DNA of 64,000 nt. It comes from Umezawaea beigongshangensis (GTDB lineage Bacteria; Actinomycetota; Actinomycetes; Mycobacteriales; Pseudonocardiaceae). Positions 35,367 through 43,869 of the stretch are shown here, in pieces. A program made the position numbers and the translations under genes. Below the pieces are notes generated by a model, which was not told where the DNA came from, made no database searches, and saw only the letters and a program-made list of their open reading frames with translations. The stretch covers positions 331,461 to 395,460 of the forward strand of contig NZ_JAEIOJ010000006.1 in the NCBI RefSeq assembly GCF_016464305.1, given 5' to 3'. Positions within the stretch are counted from its first letter, which is position 1. Each line of letters opens with the position of its first letter.

Positions 35367-37135
35367 GCGGTCCAGCGGGCCGGACGTTCGCGGCCGACCC
35401 GGTGGTCGAGGTGCCGACCGAACTGCCACCGGCCTGGCAGAAGCAGCTCGTCAGCTGCGTGGTCGACGAGAACGCGGGACTCCCCGACAGCGCCGAGCTG
35501 GTCTACCGCGATCCGGACCACGAACTGCTCAGCGCCACCGAGCTCACCATCGGCTCACCGGTGGTGGTCTCGGTGGTGACCGCGCGCGGGCAGGCCGGGG
35601 TGAAGCTGTTCACCGGCGAGGTGACCGCCGTCGAACTGGACATGGACTCGACCGGCTCGTTCACCGTCGTGCGGGCGCTGAGCAAGGCGCACCGGCTGTT
35701 CCGGGGCCGCAAGGTCGTGGCGTTCCGGAACATGACCGTGGCCGCGATCGTCCGCAAGGTCGCGAAGGGCGCCGGTCTGACGTGCGGGCGGATCGACGCG
35801 ACCGGCGTCACCCACGCGCAGATCAGCCAGGCGGGCGTCTCCGACTGGGACTTCCTCCAGCACCTCGCGAGCGAGAACGGCGTGGTGCTGAGCATGGACG
35901 ACCGGGGCAGGCTGGAACTGGTCGAGCCGCGCTCGGCCGCCGGAGCGCCCGCACCGAGCACCCCGGCCACCAGCAGCCCGTTCGTCCTGGAGTACGGGCG
36001 GAACCTGCTGTCGCTGCGCGCCGCCCTGACGGCCGCCGACGGCGTCGGCACCGTCGAGGTGCGGGGCTGGAACCCCACCACCAAGAAGCCGCTGGTGGCG
36101 CGGGAACCCGCCGTGCGCAGCAACACCGTCCAGCCGGGGCTGACCGGTGTGGAGGCCGGTGCGCCGTTCGGCACGTCCTCCCGCTTCCTCGTCACCGACA
36201 CCCCCTACCGGACGCAGGCCGAGACGACGGCCGCCGCGCGCTCCGTCGCGGCGTCGATCAGCGCCTCGCTGGGCGAGGTCGAAGCGGTCGTGGCCGGCGA
36301 CCCGGCCCTGCGCGCCGGAGTGCCGGTCGCGCTGGGCAACGTCGGCGCCGCGTTCTCCGGCCGCTACACCGCGACGGCCGTGCGGCACGTCCTGGAACCG
36401 CAGGGCGGCTACCGCACCACCGTCGTGATCAGCGCGTCCACCGACCGCTCGCTCACCGGGTTGATCACCGGGGCCAGCGCCCCGGCGCGCAGTCCGCGGA
36501 TGCCCGGCCTCGCGATCGGCGTCGTCACCGACGTGCGCGAACCGGGCCGGGAGGGGAGGGGGTCGGTGAAGCTGCGCTTCCCGTGGCTGTCCGACGACTA
36601 CGTGACCGACTGGGTCCGCACCGTGCAGTTCGGCGGCCGGGGCGGGGGAGGGGTGCTCGTCCCCGAGGTCAACGACGAGGTCCTGGTGGGCTTCGAGCAG
36701 GGCTCGCTGGACCACCCCTACGTGCTGGGAGGGCTCTACAACGGCGTCGACGCGCCCTCGCCGCACGACGTGCCGCTGGTGGACCGCACCAGCGGCCGGG
36801 TCAACCGCCGCTCCCTGGTCTCCCGCTCCGGCAACCGCGTCGAACTGCTCGACACGCCGCGCGGCGTGACCGGTGTGCGGCTGGCCACGGGCAACGGGCG
36901 CCTGGAGGTCCTGCTGAACGAGCGCGGCACCAGTGCCGAGATCACGGTCCGCGACCGCACGGGCAGGCGCACGGCGAGTTCGCTGACCCTCACCGACCGC
37001 GGCATCACCCTCGACGCGGGCACCGGCACGCTGGAGCTGTCCGGGCGCTCGGTGACCATCAACGGCAGGGCGGACGTGCAGGTGGACGGCGGCCTGCTGG
37101 CCGTGCTCAAGGCCCGCCTGATCCGCATCAACTGA
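35363..37135 (+). CDS. CIS spike protein, VgrG-like (Pvc8/Afp8-like)
   Basis: GTG at 35363, 590 residues. The N-terminal gp27-like domain spans about 1-370 (GVSDWDFLQHLASENGVVLS). A gp5-like OB fold follows at about 379-462 (GIGVVTDVREP-like, VKLRFPWLSDDYVTDWVRTV, DHPYVLGGLYNG). The C-terminus is a beta-helical stalk (ITLDAGTGTLELSGRSVTIN) with no added toxin domain. It forms the trimeric spike at the tip of the tube. Confidence 0.94.
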   Translation: MSGPAGRTFAADPVVEVPTELPPAWQKQLVSCVVDENAGLPDSAELVYRDPDHELLSATELTIGSPVVVSVVTARGQAGVKLFTGEVTAVELDMDSTGSFTVVRALSKAHRLFRGRKVVAFRNMTVAAIVRKVAKGAGLTCGRIDATGVTHAQISQAGVSDWDFLQHLASENGVVLSMDDRGRLELVEPRSAAGAPAPSTPATSSPFVLEYGRNLLSLRAALTAADGVGTVEVRGWNPTTKKPLVAREPAVRSNTVQPGLTGVEAGAPFGTSSRFLVTDTPYRTQAETTAAARSVAASISASLGEVEAVVAGDPALRAGVPVALGNVGAAFSGRYTATAVRHVLEPQGGYRTTVVISASTDRSLTGLITGASAPARSPRMPGLAIGVVTDVREPGREGRGSVKLRFPWLSDDYVTDWVRTVQFGGRGGGGVLVPEVNDEVLVGFEQGSLDHPYVLGGLYNGVDAPSPHDVPLVDRTSGRVNRRSLVSRSGNRVELLDTPRGVTGVRLATGNGRLEVLLNERGTSAEITVRDRTGRRTASSLTLTDRGITLDAGTGTLELSGRSVTINGRADVQVDGGLLAVLKARLIRIN

Positions 37136-37164
37136 CAGCGCCCGCGATCCCCAGGAGGTCCACC

Positions 37165-37485
37165 ATGCCCCCCGCAGCCAGGACGGGCGACGCCACCGCG
37201 CACGGCGGCGTGATCGGCACGCCCCCGCCGACTGCGGCGGTCGCCGTGGCGAGCGTGCTGATCGGCGGCAAGCCCGCCGCCGTCGTCGGCAGCCTGCACG
37301 TCTGCCCGATCCCGCCGCACGCCGCGACCGGGCCGGCCAACGTGATCCTGCCGAACCCGCTGGCGGCCCGCTCCGGGATCGTGCTCGTCGGCGGGCTGCC
37401 CGCCGCGCGGATGAACGACCGGACGGCCTGCGGGGCCACGATCGTGATCGGCGCCCCGAACGTGCTGATCGGGGGGCCGGTGTGA
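37165..37485 (+). CDS. PAAR-repeat spike tip protein (Pvc10-like)
   Basis: ATG at 37165 after CCAGGAGG; 106 residues. Conical tip fold with PAARTGDATAHGGVI at the start, repeated IGG and VGG turns (VLIGGKPAAVVGS, VLVGGLPAARMNDRTACG, NVLIGGPV), plus His and Cys ligands that could bind a metal. There is no C-terminal effector extension. It sharpens the VgrG-like trimer. Confidence 0.93.
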   Translation: MPPAARTGDATAHGGVIGTPPPTAAVAVASVLIGGKPAAVVGSLHVCPIPPHAATGPANVILPNPLAARSGIVLVGGLPAARMNDRTACGATIVIGAPNVLIGGPV

Positions 37486-37892
37486 GCGAGAAGTTCATCG
37501 GGCGCGGCTGGGCGTTCCCGCTGCGGGTCAGCGGAACCGGCGGCATCGGCATGGTCGAGCGGGAGCGCGAGATCGAGGAGGCCATCGCGCTGGTCCTGGG
37601 CACCGCGCCGGGAGAGCGGCCCATGCGGCCGGAGTTCGGCTGCGGCATCCACGACTTCGTCTTCGCCCCGGCCGACGGCGCGACGGCCGGGCGCATCGCC
37701 GCGGAGGTGCGCGCCGCGCTGGAGCGGTGGGAGCCGCGGATCGCCGTCGACGACGTCGTGATCGCCTTCGACGCGGTGGAGGCCGGCACGCTCTACGTGG
37801 ACGTGCACTACACGGTCCGCTCCACCAACGACCGCCGCAACCTCGTCTTCCCCTTCTACACCATCCCGTCCGACGAGGGAGGTGCCGGCTGA
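37482..37892 (+). CDS. CIS baseplate wedge protein, gp25-like (Pvc9-like)
   Basis: GTG at 37482 overlaps the PAAR stop; 136 residues. T4 gp25/lysozyme-like signature: EREIEEAIALVLGTAPGER, MRPEFGCGIHDFVF and a closing VDVHYTVRSTNDRRNLVFPF. It nucleates sheath polymerisation on the baseplate. Confidence 0.94.
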   Translation: MSEKFIGRGWAFPLRVSGTGGIGMVEREREIEEAIALVLGTAPGERPMRPEFGCGIHDFVFAPADGATAGRIAAEVRAALERWEPRIAVDDVVIAFDAVEAGTLYVDVHYTVRSTNDRRNLVFPFYTIPSDEGGAG

Positions 37893-39847
37893 TGGCCCTG
37901 CCCTCGCCCAACCTGGACGACCGCCGCTTCCAGCAGCTCGTCGACGAGGCCAAGGCCCACGTGCAGCGGCGGGCTCCGGAGTGGACGGACCACAACGTCT
38001 CCGACCCCGGCGTCACGCTCATCGAGACGTTCGCCCACCTGGTCGACCAGCTCCTCTACCGGTTGAACCGGGTGCCGGAGAAGAACCACCTGGCGTTCCT
38101 GGACCTGCTGGGCATCCGGCTGTTCCCGCCGTCGGCGGCCACCGCCGAGGTCGACTTCCTGCTGTCCGCCCCGCAGCCGGACGTCGTGCTGCTGCGCGCG
38201 GGCACCGAGGTCGCCACGCCCCGCTCGGACACCGAGGAGGCCGTGGTGTTCACGACGACCGCCGACCTGCCGATCGTGCCCAGTTCGCTGGAACGCCTGG
38301 TGACCGCCGCGGTCGACGGCGAGCAGACCGACCGCACGAACGACCTGCGCGCCGGTGCGGACGTGCCGTGCTTCCAGGCGAGTCCGGCCCCCGGCGACGC
38401 CGTGCTGCTGGGACTGCCGCTGGCCGTGCCGCGGTGCATCGTCGCGGTGCGGCTGGACAGCCGGGTCGAGGGTGTCGGCGTCGACCCCCGGCAGCCGCCG
38501 CTGGTCTGGGAGGCGTGGGACGGCGCGCGGTGGGCGGAGTGCGAGGTCGGCGAGGACACCACGGGCGGGCTCAACCGTCCCGGCGAGGTCGTCGTGCACG
38601 TCCCGGCCGGTCACACGCAGTCCGTCGTCGGCGGCTTCCGGGCCGGGTGGTTGCGCTGCGTGGTGACGACGCCGCAGCCCGGTCAGCCGTTCTACTCGGA
38701 GTCCCCCACGATCCGCGAGGCCGAGGTCTTCACCGTCGGCGGCACCGCGACCGCCGAGCACGCCGAGACGGTGCGCGACGTGCCGCTGGGCACCTCGGAG
38801 GGCGTGCCGGGACAGGTCTTCACCGTGCCCGCCACGCCCGTCCTGCTCGACGGCGGACCACCGGTGGTGCAGGTGTCCTCACCCGACGGCTGGCAGGACT
38901 GGACGGTGGTGGAGCACTTCGGGGCCTCCGGAGTCGCGGACCGGCACGTCGTGGTCGACGCGACCAGGGGCGAGTTCGCGTTCCCGCCCGCGGTGCGCGA
39001 GTCCGACGGCACCCTGCGCCTGTACGGCGAGGTGCCCGCGCGGGGCGAGCGGGTCCGGGTCCTGAGCTACCGCACGGGCGGCGGCGCGGCGGGCAACGTC
39101 GCGCGCGGTTCCGTCTCCGTGCTGCGCAGCTCCGTGCCGTACGTGGCGTCGGTCGTCAACCGGGAGGCCGCCGGTGGCGGGGTGGACGGCGAGACCGTGG
39201 CCAACGCGAAGCTCCGCGCGCCGAACGTGCTGCGGGTGCAGGAGCGGGCCGTCACCGCGGCCGACCACGAGCAGATCGCGCGCGGGGCGGCGCCGTCGGT
39301 GGCGCGGGTGCGCTGCCTGCCCGCCGACGGCGGGAACGGCGGCGCGGTGCGCGTGCTCGTCGTGCCGCACGCCGTCGCCGACGAGGGCGACCGGCTGCGG
39401 TTCGAGCAGCTCGTCCCCTCCGAGCAGGTGCTCACCTCGATCGCCACCGCGCTCGACGAGCGCCGCCTCGTCGGCACCCGCGTGCTGGTGGAGCCGCCCG
39501 CCTACCAGGGGGTGACCGTCGTGGCGAGGCTCGTGGCGCCCGGCGCGGTGGCCGACCGGGTCAGGGAGGACGCGGTGGCCGCCCTGTACGCCCACCTGAA
39601 CCCGCTGCGCGGTGGCGCGGACGGCTCCGGGTGGCCGTTCGGCAAGCCGGTCCAGTACGGCGAGGTGTTCGCGGTGCTCCAGCGGATCACCGGGGTGGAG
39701 CTGGTGGACGAGGTGCGGCTCTTCCCCGCCGACCCGATCACCGGGCGGCGCGGCGCGGCCGTGGAGCGGGTCGACGTCGCCCCCGACGCGCTGGTGTTCT
39801 CCCACCAGCACCAGGTCGTCGTCACCGGCTCGGGCGGTGGGCCGTGA
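37892..39847 (+). CDS. CIS baseplate J-like protein (Pvc11-like)
   Basis: ATG at 37892 overlaps the preceding stop by one base (TGATG); 651 residues. Baseplate J/gp6-like features: APEWTDHNVSDPGVTLIETF with LLYRLNRVPEKN near the N-terminus, and a C-terminal J domain (ERAVTAADHEQIARGAAPSV, VQYGEVFAVLQRITGVELV). This large wedge protein encircles the hub and triggers contraction. Shorter than some Pvc11 homologues but with both ends intact. Confidence 0.92.
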   Translation: MALPSPNLDDRRFQQLVDEAKAHVQRRAPEWTDHNVSDPGVTLIETFAHLVDQLLYRLNRVPEKNHLAFLDLLGIRLFPPSAATAEVDFLLSAPQPDVVLLRAGTEVATPRSDTEEAVVFTTTADLPIVPSSLERLVTAAVDGEQTDRTNDLRAGADVPCFQASPAPGDAVLLGLPLAVPRCIVAVRLDSRVEGVGVDPRQPPLVWEAWDGARWAECEVGEDTTGGLNRPGEVVVHVPAGHTQSVVGGFRAGWLRCVVTTPQPGQPFYSESPTIREAEVFTVGGTATAEHAETVRDVPLGTSEGVPGQVFTVPATPVLLDGGPPVVQVSSPDGWQDWTVVEHFGASGVADRHVVVDATRGEFAFPPAVRESDGTLRLYGEVPARGERVRVLSYRTGGGAAGNVARGSVSVLRSSVPYVASVVNREAAGGGVDGETVANAKLRAPNVLRVQERAVTAADHEQIARGAAPSVARVRCLPADGGNGGAVRVLVVPHAVADEGDRLRFEQLVPSEQVLTSIATALDERRLVGTRVLVEPPAYQGVTVVARLVAPGAVADRVREDAVAALYAHLNPLRGGADGSGWPFGKPVQYGEVFAVLQRITGVELVDEVRLFPADPITGRRGAAVERVDVAPDALVFSHQHQVVVTGSGGGP

Positions 39848-40395
39848 CGGCGGAGCTGATCAGCCGGTACCCGATCGGCGGGATGCTGCCCGCGATGTAC
39901 GCCGACGACGACTTCGCGCAGCGCTTCACCGCCGGGCTCGACGCGGTGATCGCGCCCGTCCTGTCCACACTGGACAACCTCGCCGCGCACTTCGACAGCC
40001 GCCTCGCGCCGGAGCACTTCCTGATGTGGCTGGCGACCTGGGTGGGCGCCGAGCTGGACCCGGTGTGGCCGCTGGAACTGCGTCGCGCGGTGGTCGCCAG
40101 GACCCTGGAGCTGCACCGCTGGCGCGGCACCGCGCGGGGCCTGGTGCAGCGGTTGTGGCTGAGTCTCGGCGTGCACGCGCAGGTCGTGGACGGCGGTGGC
40201 GCGGCCTGGTCGCGGGAGACCCGCTCCCCGCTGCCCGGCTCAGCCGACCCGCTCGTGCGCGTGCGGGTGTGGCCGGGCCGCACCGGCGCGGTCGACCGGG
40301 ACCAGGTCGTCGCCGTGGTCGCCGCGTCGTGCCCGGCGCACGTCACCACCGAGGTCGAGGTGCTGCCCGGCCCGCCGGACGCGCGAGGGAGCTGA
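39844..40395 (+). CDS. CIS tail protein I-like wedge component (Pvc12-like)
   Basis: GTG at 39844 overlaps the J-protein stop; 183 residues. Phage tail protein I/gpI signature: RYPIGGMLPAMYADDDFAQR, FDSRLAPEHFLMWLATWVGA and ELHRWRGTARGLVQRLW. It works with the J protein in baseplate wedges and in phages carries the fibre. No fibre gene follows. Confidence 0.9.
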   Translation: MTAELISRYPIGGMLPAMYADDDFAQRFTAGLDAVIAPVLSTLDNLAAHFDSRLAPEHFLMWLATWVGAELDPVWPLELRRAVVARTLELHRWRGTARGLVQRLWLSLGVHAQVVDGGGAAWSRETRSPLPGSADPLVRVRVWPGRTGAVDRDQVVAVVAASCPAHVTTEVEVLPGPPDARGS

Positions 40396-41357
40396 TGGGA
40401 GTGCGTGCCTGCCCGGTGTGCGGCTCGCCGAACGGCGAGACCGACGACTTCTGCGGCAACTGCGGGACCTACCTCGGCTGGTCCAGCGCGGCGGAGGAGA
40501 CGCCCGCCGAGGAGGTGGGCCCGGTGCGACCCGGTGCCGCGCCCCCGGCTCCGGCGGTGGCACCGCGGGAGGCCCAGCCGGGCGCGGTGCGGCCCGCTCG
40601 ACCGGTGGCCCCGCGCCCGGTGCCCACCCCGCCGTCCGGCGCGGTCGTGGTGGACGGCCCGCCGTGTCCGGTGTGCGGTACGCCGAACCCGCCGGAGCGC
40701 CGCTTCTGCCGCCACTGCGCCGCGCCCCTGAACCGCGCCGCCGCCGTCGCGGCCCCGACGGGGTGGCGCACCCGCTGGCCGTTCCGCAGGCGCAGGAGGA
40801 TCGGCGGCAGCGGCGGCCGGATCGCCCGCCGCCTGTTCGCGCTGCTCCTCGTCGCCGCGCTGGTGGTGGCCGGGGTGGTGTTCCTGCCCGTCGCGCGAAC
40901 GCTGGTCGAGGACGTGCGCGACAAGCTGGGCGACGCCGTGGCGGTGGTGCCCGAGCGCGTCACCGCGAGCGCTCAGGTCGACGGCCACCCCGCCGCGTCC
41001 GCCTCCGACGGGCTCACCAACCGCTACTGGGGTGCGGCGGCGGTGGGCGACTCGGTGGACTTCGGCTTCGCCGCGCCGTTCCGTCTCGTGGCACTGGTCG
41101 TGCACACCGGCGCGTCGACCGAGCCGGAGGAGTTCGCCGCGCAGGGGCGCGCGACGTCGGTGGACCTCGTGGTCACCGCCTCCGACGGTTCGGCGACGAC
41201 GCGGACCGTCGCCCTGGCCGACCGGCCGGGCCCGCAGACGGTGGACTCGGGGATCAGCGACGTGGTGGGAATCCGCCTGGTCGTGCGGGCGGCGGCCGGT
41301 CAGGACCCCGGCCGGCACGTCGCGATCGGCGAGGTCGAGTTCTTCCGCAGGGGCTGA
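40395..41357 (+). CDS. Zinc-ribbon / transmembrane / discoidin-like CIS protein (CisA-like candidate)
   Basis: ATG at 40395 overlaps the preceding stop by one base; 320 residues. Two zinc ribbons (C6, C9, C20, C23 and C91, C94, C105, C108) are joined by a Pro-rich linker. A basic stretch (FRRRRR) leads into one transmembrane helix at about 146-166. The extracytoplasmic part, about 188-320, is a galactose-binding/F5-8C-like beta-sandwich (VTASAQVDGHPAASASDGL, YWGAAAVGDSVDFGF, AIGEVEFF). The zinc ribbons would face the cytosol and could hold the baseplate while the sandwich reaches the wall. In Streptomyces a conserved membrane protein (CisA) is reported to dock CIS; equivalence is inferred from layout, not checked by alignment. 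Confidence 0.8.
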   Translation: MGVRACPVCGSPNGETDDFCGNCGTYLGWSSAAEETPAEEVGPVRPGAAPPAPAVAPREAQPGAVRPARPVAPRPVPTPPSGAVVVDGPPCPVCGTPNPPERRFCRHCAAPLNRAAAVAAPTGWRTRWPFRRRRRIGGSGGRIARRLFALLLVAALVVAGVVFLPVARTLVEDVRDKLGDAVAVVPERVTASAQVDGHPAASASDGLTNRYWGAAAVGDSVDFGFAAPFRLVALVVHTGASTEPEEFAAQGRATSVDLVVTASDGSATTRTVALADRPGPQTVDSGISDVVGIRLVVRAAAGQDPGRHVAIGEVEFFRRG

Positions 41358-42095
41358 CCGGTCGGGGAGCCGCGTCGAGGTGTGCGGGAGGCCGCCCCTC
41401 GTGCGGCGCGGCACCAGGGTCGGCGCGGCGACGTTCGCGCCGACCTCCTCCGTCCGGTTCCCCGTCTCACCCGTGGACTCGAACTCGTCGGCGGCAGCGC
41501 CGCCGATCACCTGCTCGTACCCGGCCCTGGACAACAGGTCCACGTTCTTGGTGAGCTGTTCGAGCCACGTCCTCCTGGTGATGTCGGCGATCGGCGCGGG
41601 CCGCGCTGCCCTCTGCCCCTGCGGGAGGGGGCGTGCCGCACGGGACGGCTGTGCCGCACCACCGGTTCCGGTCGTTCCCGGCCGAACGCTCGCACCGCCA
41701 CCGCCACCGCCACCGCCACCGCCACGCGTCGCCGTCCTGCCGGTCCGGCGTCGGTGCTCGCGCCGAGCTGCGGCAAGGTGCGCGGGGGCGGTGCGGGGGC
41801 AGCTCCCGCTGCCCTCACGACGTCGTCGGGTCCCGTCGACGTCGCGGCGCACTGCGGCGCTCGTGGAGCAGCGCGTCCAGCGGGGCCGGGTCGAGACCGG
41901 CACCCGTCCGCGCTCCCGTGATCGGTAGCATCGACCGTCCGGCACGGGCACGTGGAGCTTCGCGGTGCGCCGCGACGAGTTCGGCGAGTTCGACGAGACG
42001 TGGGACCCCGAGTTCTGGCTGACCGCCGCCCCTCTGCCGGTGACCGGCACCGCGGGCGCCCCTGCACCCCGTTGTCGTGAAGTGAGGAGCCCGTT
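41358..42095. other. Gene-poor interval with remnants
   Basis: No intact gene is supported in these 738 bases. On the minus strand about 41380-41600 reads as a protein-like segment (RTWLEQLTKNVDLLSRAGYE, then VIGGAAADEFESTGETG) with normal codon bias but no credible start and no stop before it runs antisense into the previous gene. On the plus strand about 41941-42099 encodes TWSFAVRRDEFGEFDETWDP without a start. Both look like debris of former genes. A CACCGC microsatellite lies between them. Confidence 0.5.
41693..41722. repeat. CACCGC hexanucleotide microsatellite
   Basis: Five perfect tandem copies of CACCGC in a stretch without an intact gene. Confidence 0.85.
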
Positions 42096-43226
42096 GTGAC
42101 GAGTGTGCGGAACGTTCTGGTGGTGGGTGCCGGGGCGGCCGGAACCGCGTCGGCGATCCTGCTCGCCGAGGGAGGCGTGCGGGTCGACGTGGTCGAGCGC
42201 AAGCCCGACGTCGGGGCCCTGGGCTCCGGGATCACGTTGCAGGGCAACGCGCTGCGCGTGCTGCGGCGGCTCGGCGTGTGGGACCGGGTGGCGGAGCTGG
42301 GCTACCCCTTCGACACCGTGGGGCTGCGGGCCCCCGACCCGGAGGCGACGCTGATCGCCGAGATCGCCGACGCCCGCACCGGCGGTGCCGACCTGCCGGC
42401 GGCGCTCGGGATGTACCGGCCGGACCTGGCGCGGCTGCTGGTGGAACGCGCCCGCGAACGGGGAGCGTCGGTGCGCACGGGCGTGACCTTCACCGGTCTC
42501 GCCCAGGACGCGGACGGGGTGGACGTGACGTTCACCGACGGCTCGTCCGCGCGCTACGACCTGGTGATCGGCGCGGACGGCGTCCGCTCGGCCACCCGCG
42601 CCGCGGTGGGCGTCGACCTGGAGCCGACCCCCACCGGCATGGGCATCTGGCGGGTGTTCGCGCCCCGGCCCGCCGGGGTCGTGCGGACCGAGATCGTCTA
42701 CGGCGGCCCCTGCCACATCGCCGGGTACTGCCCCACGGGCGAGAACAGCCTCTACGCCTACCTGGTGGAGGACGCGCAGGACCGCTCCGGACTCACCCCG
42801 GAGCAGCGGGTCGAGGTCGTGCGGGCGCTGGCGCGGGGCTACCGCGGGCACTGGGACGACATCGGCGCGAGCCTCTCCGACCCGTCGCTGGTCAACTACA
42901 CGTGGTTCGAGGCGCACGTGCTGGACCGTCCGTGGAACCGGGGACGGGTCGTGCTGATCGGCGACGCCGCGCACTCCTGCCCGCCCACCCTGGCGCAGGG
43001 CGCAGCTCAAGCGCTGGAGGACGCCGCCGTCCTGGCCGAACTCCTGCTGGCCGCCGACGTGCTGGACGACGGCCTGTGGACCGCGTTCGGCGACCGCCGC
43101 CACGAGAGGGCCTCCGCCGTGGTTGCCGCGTCCGTCCAGATGGGACGGTGGCTGCTCGACGGCGGGGGCGGTGACGTGCCGGGGCTGGTGGGACGGATCT
43201 CCGCGCTGATCGGAGAGCCCGCCTGA
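42096..43226 (+). CDS. FAD-dependent aromatic-type monooxygenase
   Basis: GTG at 42096 with ribosome site GAGGAG; 376 residues. PHBH/UbiH-family flavoprotein: FAD-binding VLVVGAGAAGTASAILLAEG at the N-terminus, the DG motif GADGVRSATR near residue 160, and GDAAHSCPPTLAQGAAQALE near 290. Such enzymes hydroxylate phenolic or polyketide substrates using NAD(P)H and oxygen. No pathway genes flank it, so the substrate is unknown. The gene lies among remnants, suggesting an unstable accessory region. Confidence 0.9.
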   Translation: MTSVRNVLVVGAGAAGTASAILLAEGGVRVDVVERKPDVGALGSGITLQGNALRVLRRLGVWDRVAELGYPFDTVGLRAPDPEATLIAEIADARTGGADLPAALGMYRPDLARLLVERARERGASVRTGVTFTGLAQDADGVDVTFTDGSSARYDLVIGADGVRSATRAAVGVDLEPTPTGMGIWRVFAPRPAGVVRTEIVYGGPCHIAGYCPTGENSLYAYLVEDAQDRSGLTPEQRVEVVRALARGYRGHWDDIGASLSDPSLVNYTWFEAHVLDRPWNRGRVVLIGDAAHSCPPTLAQGAAQALEDAAVLAELLLAADVLDDGLWTAFGDRRHERASAVVAASVQMGRWLLDGGGGDVPGLVGRISALIGEPA

Positions 43227-43464
43227 GCGTCCCGGCCGTCGTGGACGCGCACGCCCGCGTCCTGCTGCCCTGGGCGGAGGCACTGGTCGGAGGTGCGCCG
43301 GGGCCGGCGGAGCACCGCACGCCGGAGCAGGTCCGCAACGGGAGAGGCGGCGCTGCTGGTGACGTGACCGGGCCGTGTTCCGGTGACGAGGTGCGCTACC
43401 TGCCGCCGGACGGCCAGCGCGGAGGGCGTGGACGTCGACGGGGCCGGGTCCCGAGAGGGTTCCG

Positions 43465-43599
43465 GTGCTCGTCGAGTGCGACCGGCTGATCGGCTCCGCG
43501 CGGGACCGGGCGGACGAGGGCCGGCACAAGATCGCGACGGACGAGGTGGCCGCGCTGCGCCGAGCCGAGCCCGTCGAGCCGGAGTTCACCCGTTCGTGA
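43465..43599 (+). pseudogene. Possible C-terminal gene remnant
   Basis: A 44-codon reading frame (VLVECDRLIGSARDRADEGR start, EPVEPEFTRS end) has good actinobacterial codon bias but no ribosome site and no recognisable beginning. The 240 bases upstream show only frame-broken fragments (for example VVDAHARVLLPWAEAL at 43241). It overlaps the stop end of the small minus-strand gene that follows. Confidence 0.35.
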
Positions 43600-43771
43600 G
43601 CCTCGGCAGGACGCCGGTGGGGAATCCGCCGTCGCGCTGGTCGGGCACCTCGACCTCGTCGTGGTCCGTCTCGGGCCACGCCAGGTACAGCACGTCACCG
43701 GCCGAGATCGCCCGCGCCACCAGCTCACGCACGGAGACGCAGCCGCTCCGGTCGTCGTTGTGCCTGCCCAC
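43586..43771 (-). CDS. Small hypothetical protein
   Basis: GTG at 43771 is preceded by a near-perfect ribosome site (GGAGGAGG) and gives 61 residues: start VGRHNDDRSGCVSVRELVAR, then ISAGDVLYLAWPETDHDE, end GGFPTGVLPRLTNG. No signal peptide, membrane helix or known family. The acidic middle suggests a small cytosolic binding protein. The ribosome site is the main argument that it is real. Confidence 0.6.
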   Translation of the reverse strand: MGRHNDDRSGCVSVRELVARAISAGDVLYLAWPETDHDEVEVPDQRDGGFPTGVLPRLTNG

Positions 43772-43869
43772 GCCTCCTCCTCCCGCCGGGCCGGGCGGGC
43801 CCGGACCGCCGCCCACTGTGCACGACGACGCCCGAGCGGGCTCGCCGAACACGGAGGGGTGAGACGGGA

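Noticed and set aside
22846..41357. Prophage interpretation of the tail genes
   Set aside because: No capsid, portal, terminase, integrase or lysis genes. The ATPase and DUF4255 cap mark a dedicated injection system.
39822..43679. 1285-codon minus-strand open frame
   Set aside because: A shadow of the tail protein I, zinc-ribbon and monooxygenase genes. Only the short segment near 41380-41600 looks protein-like and is reported as debris.
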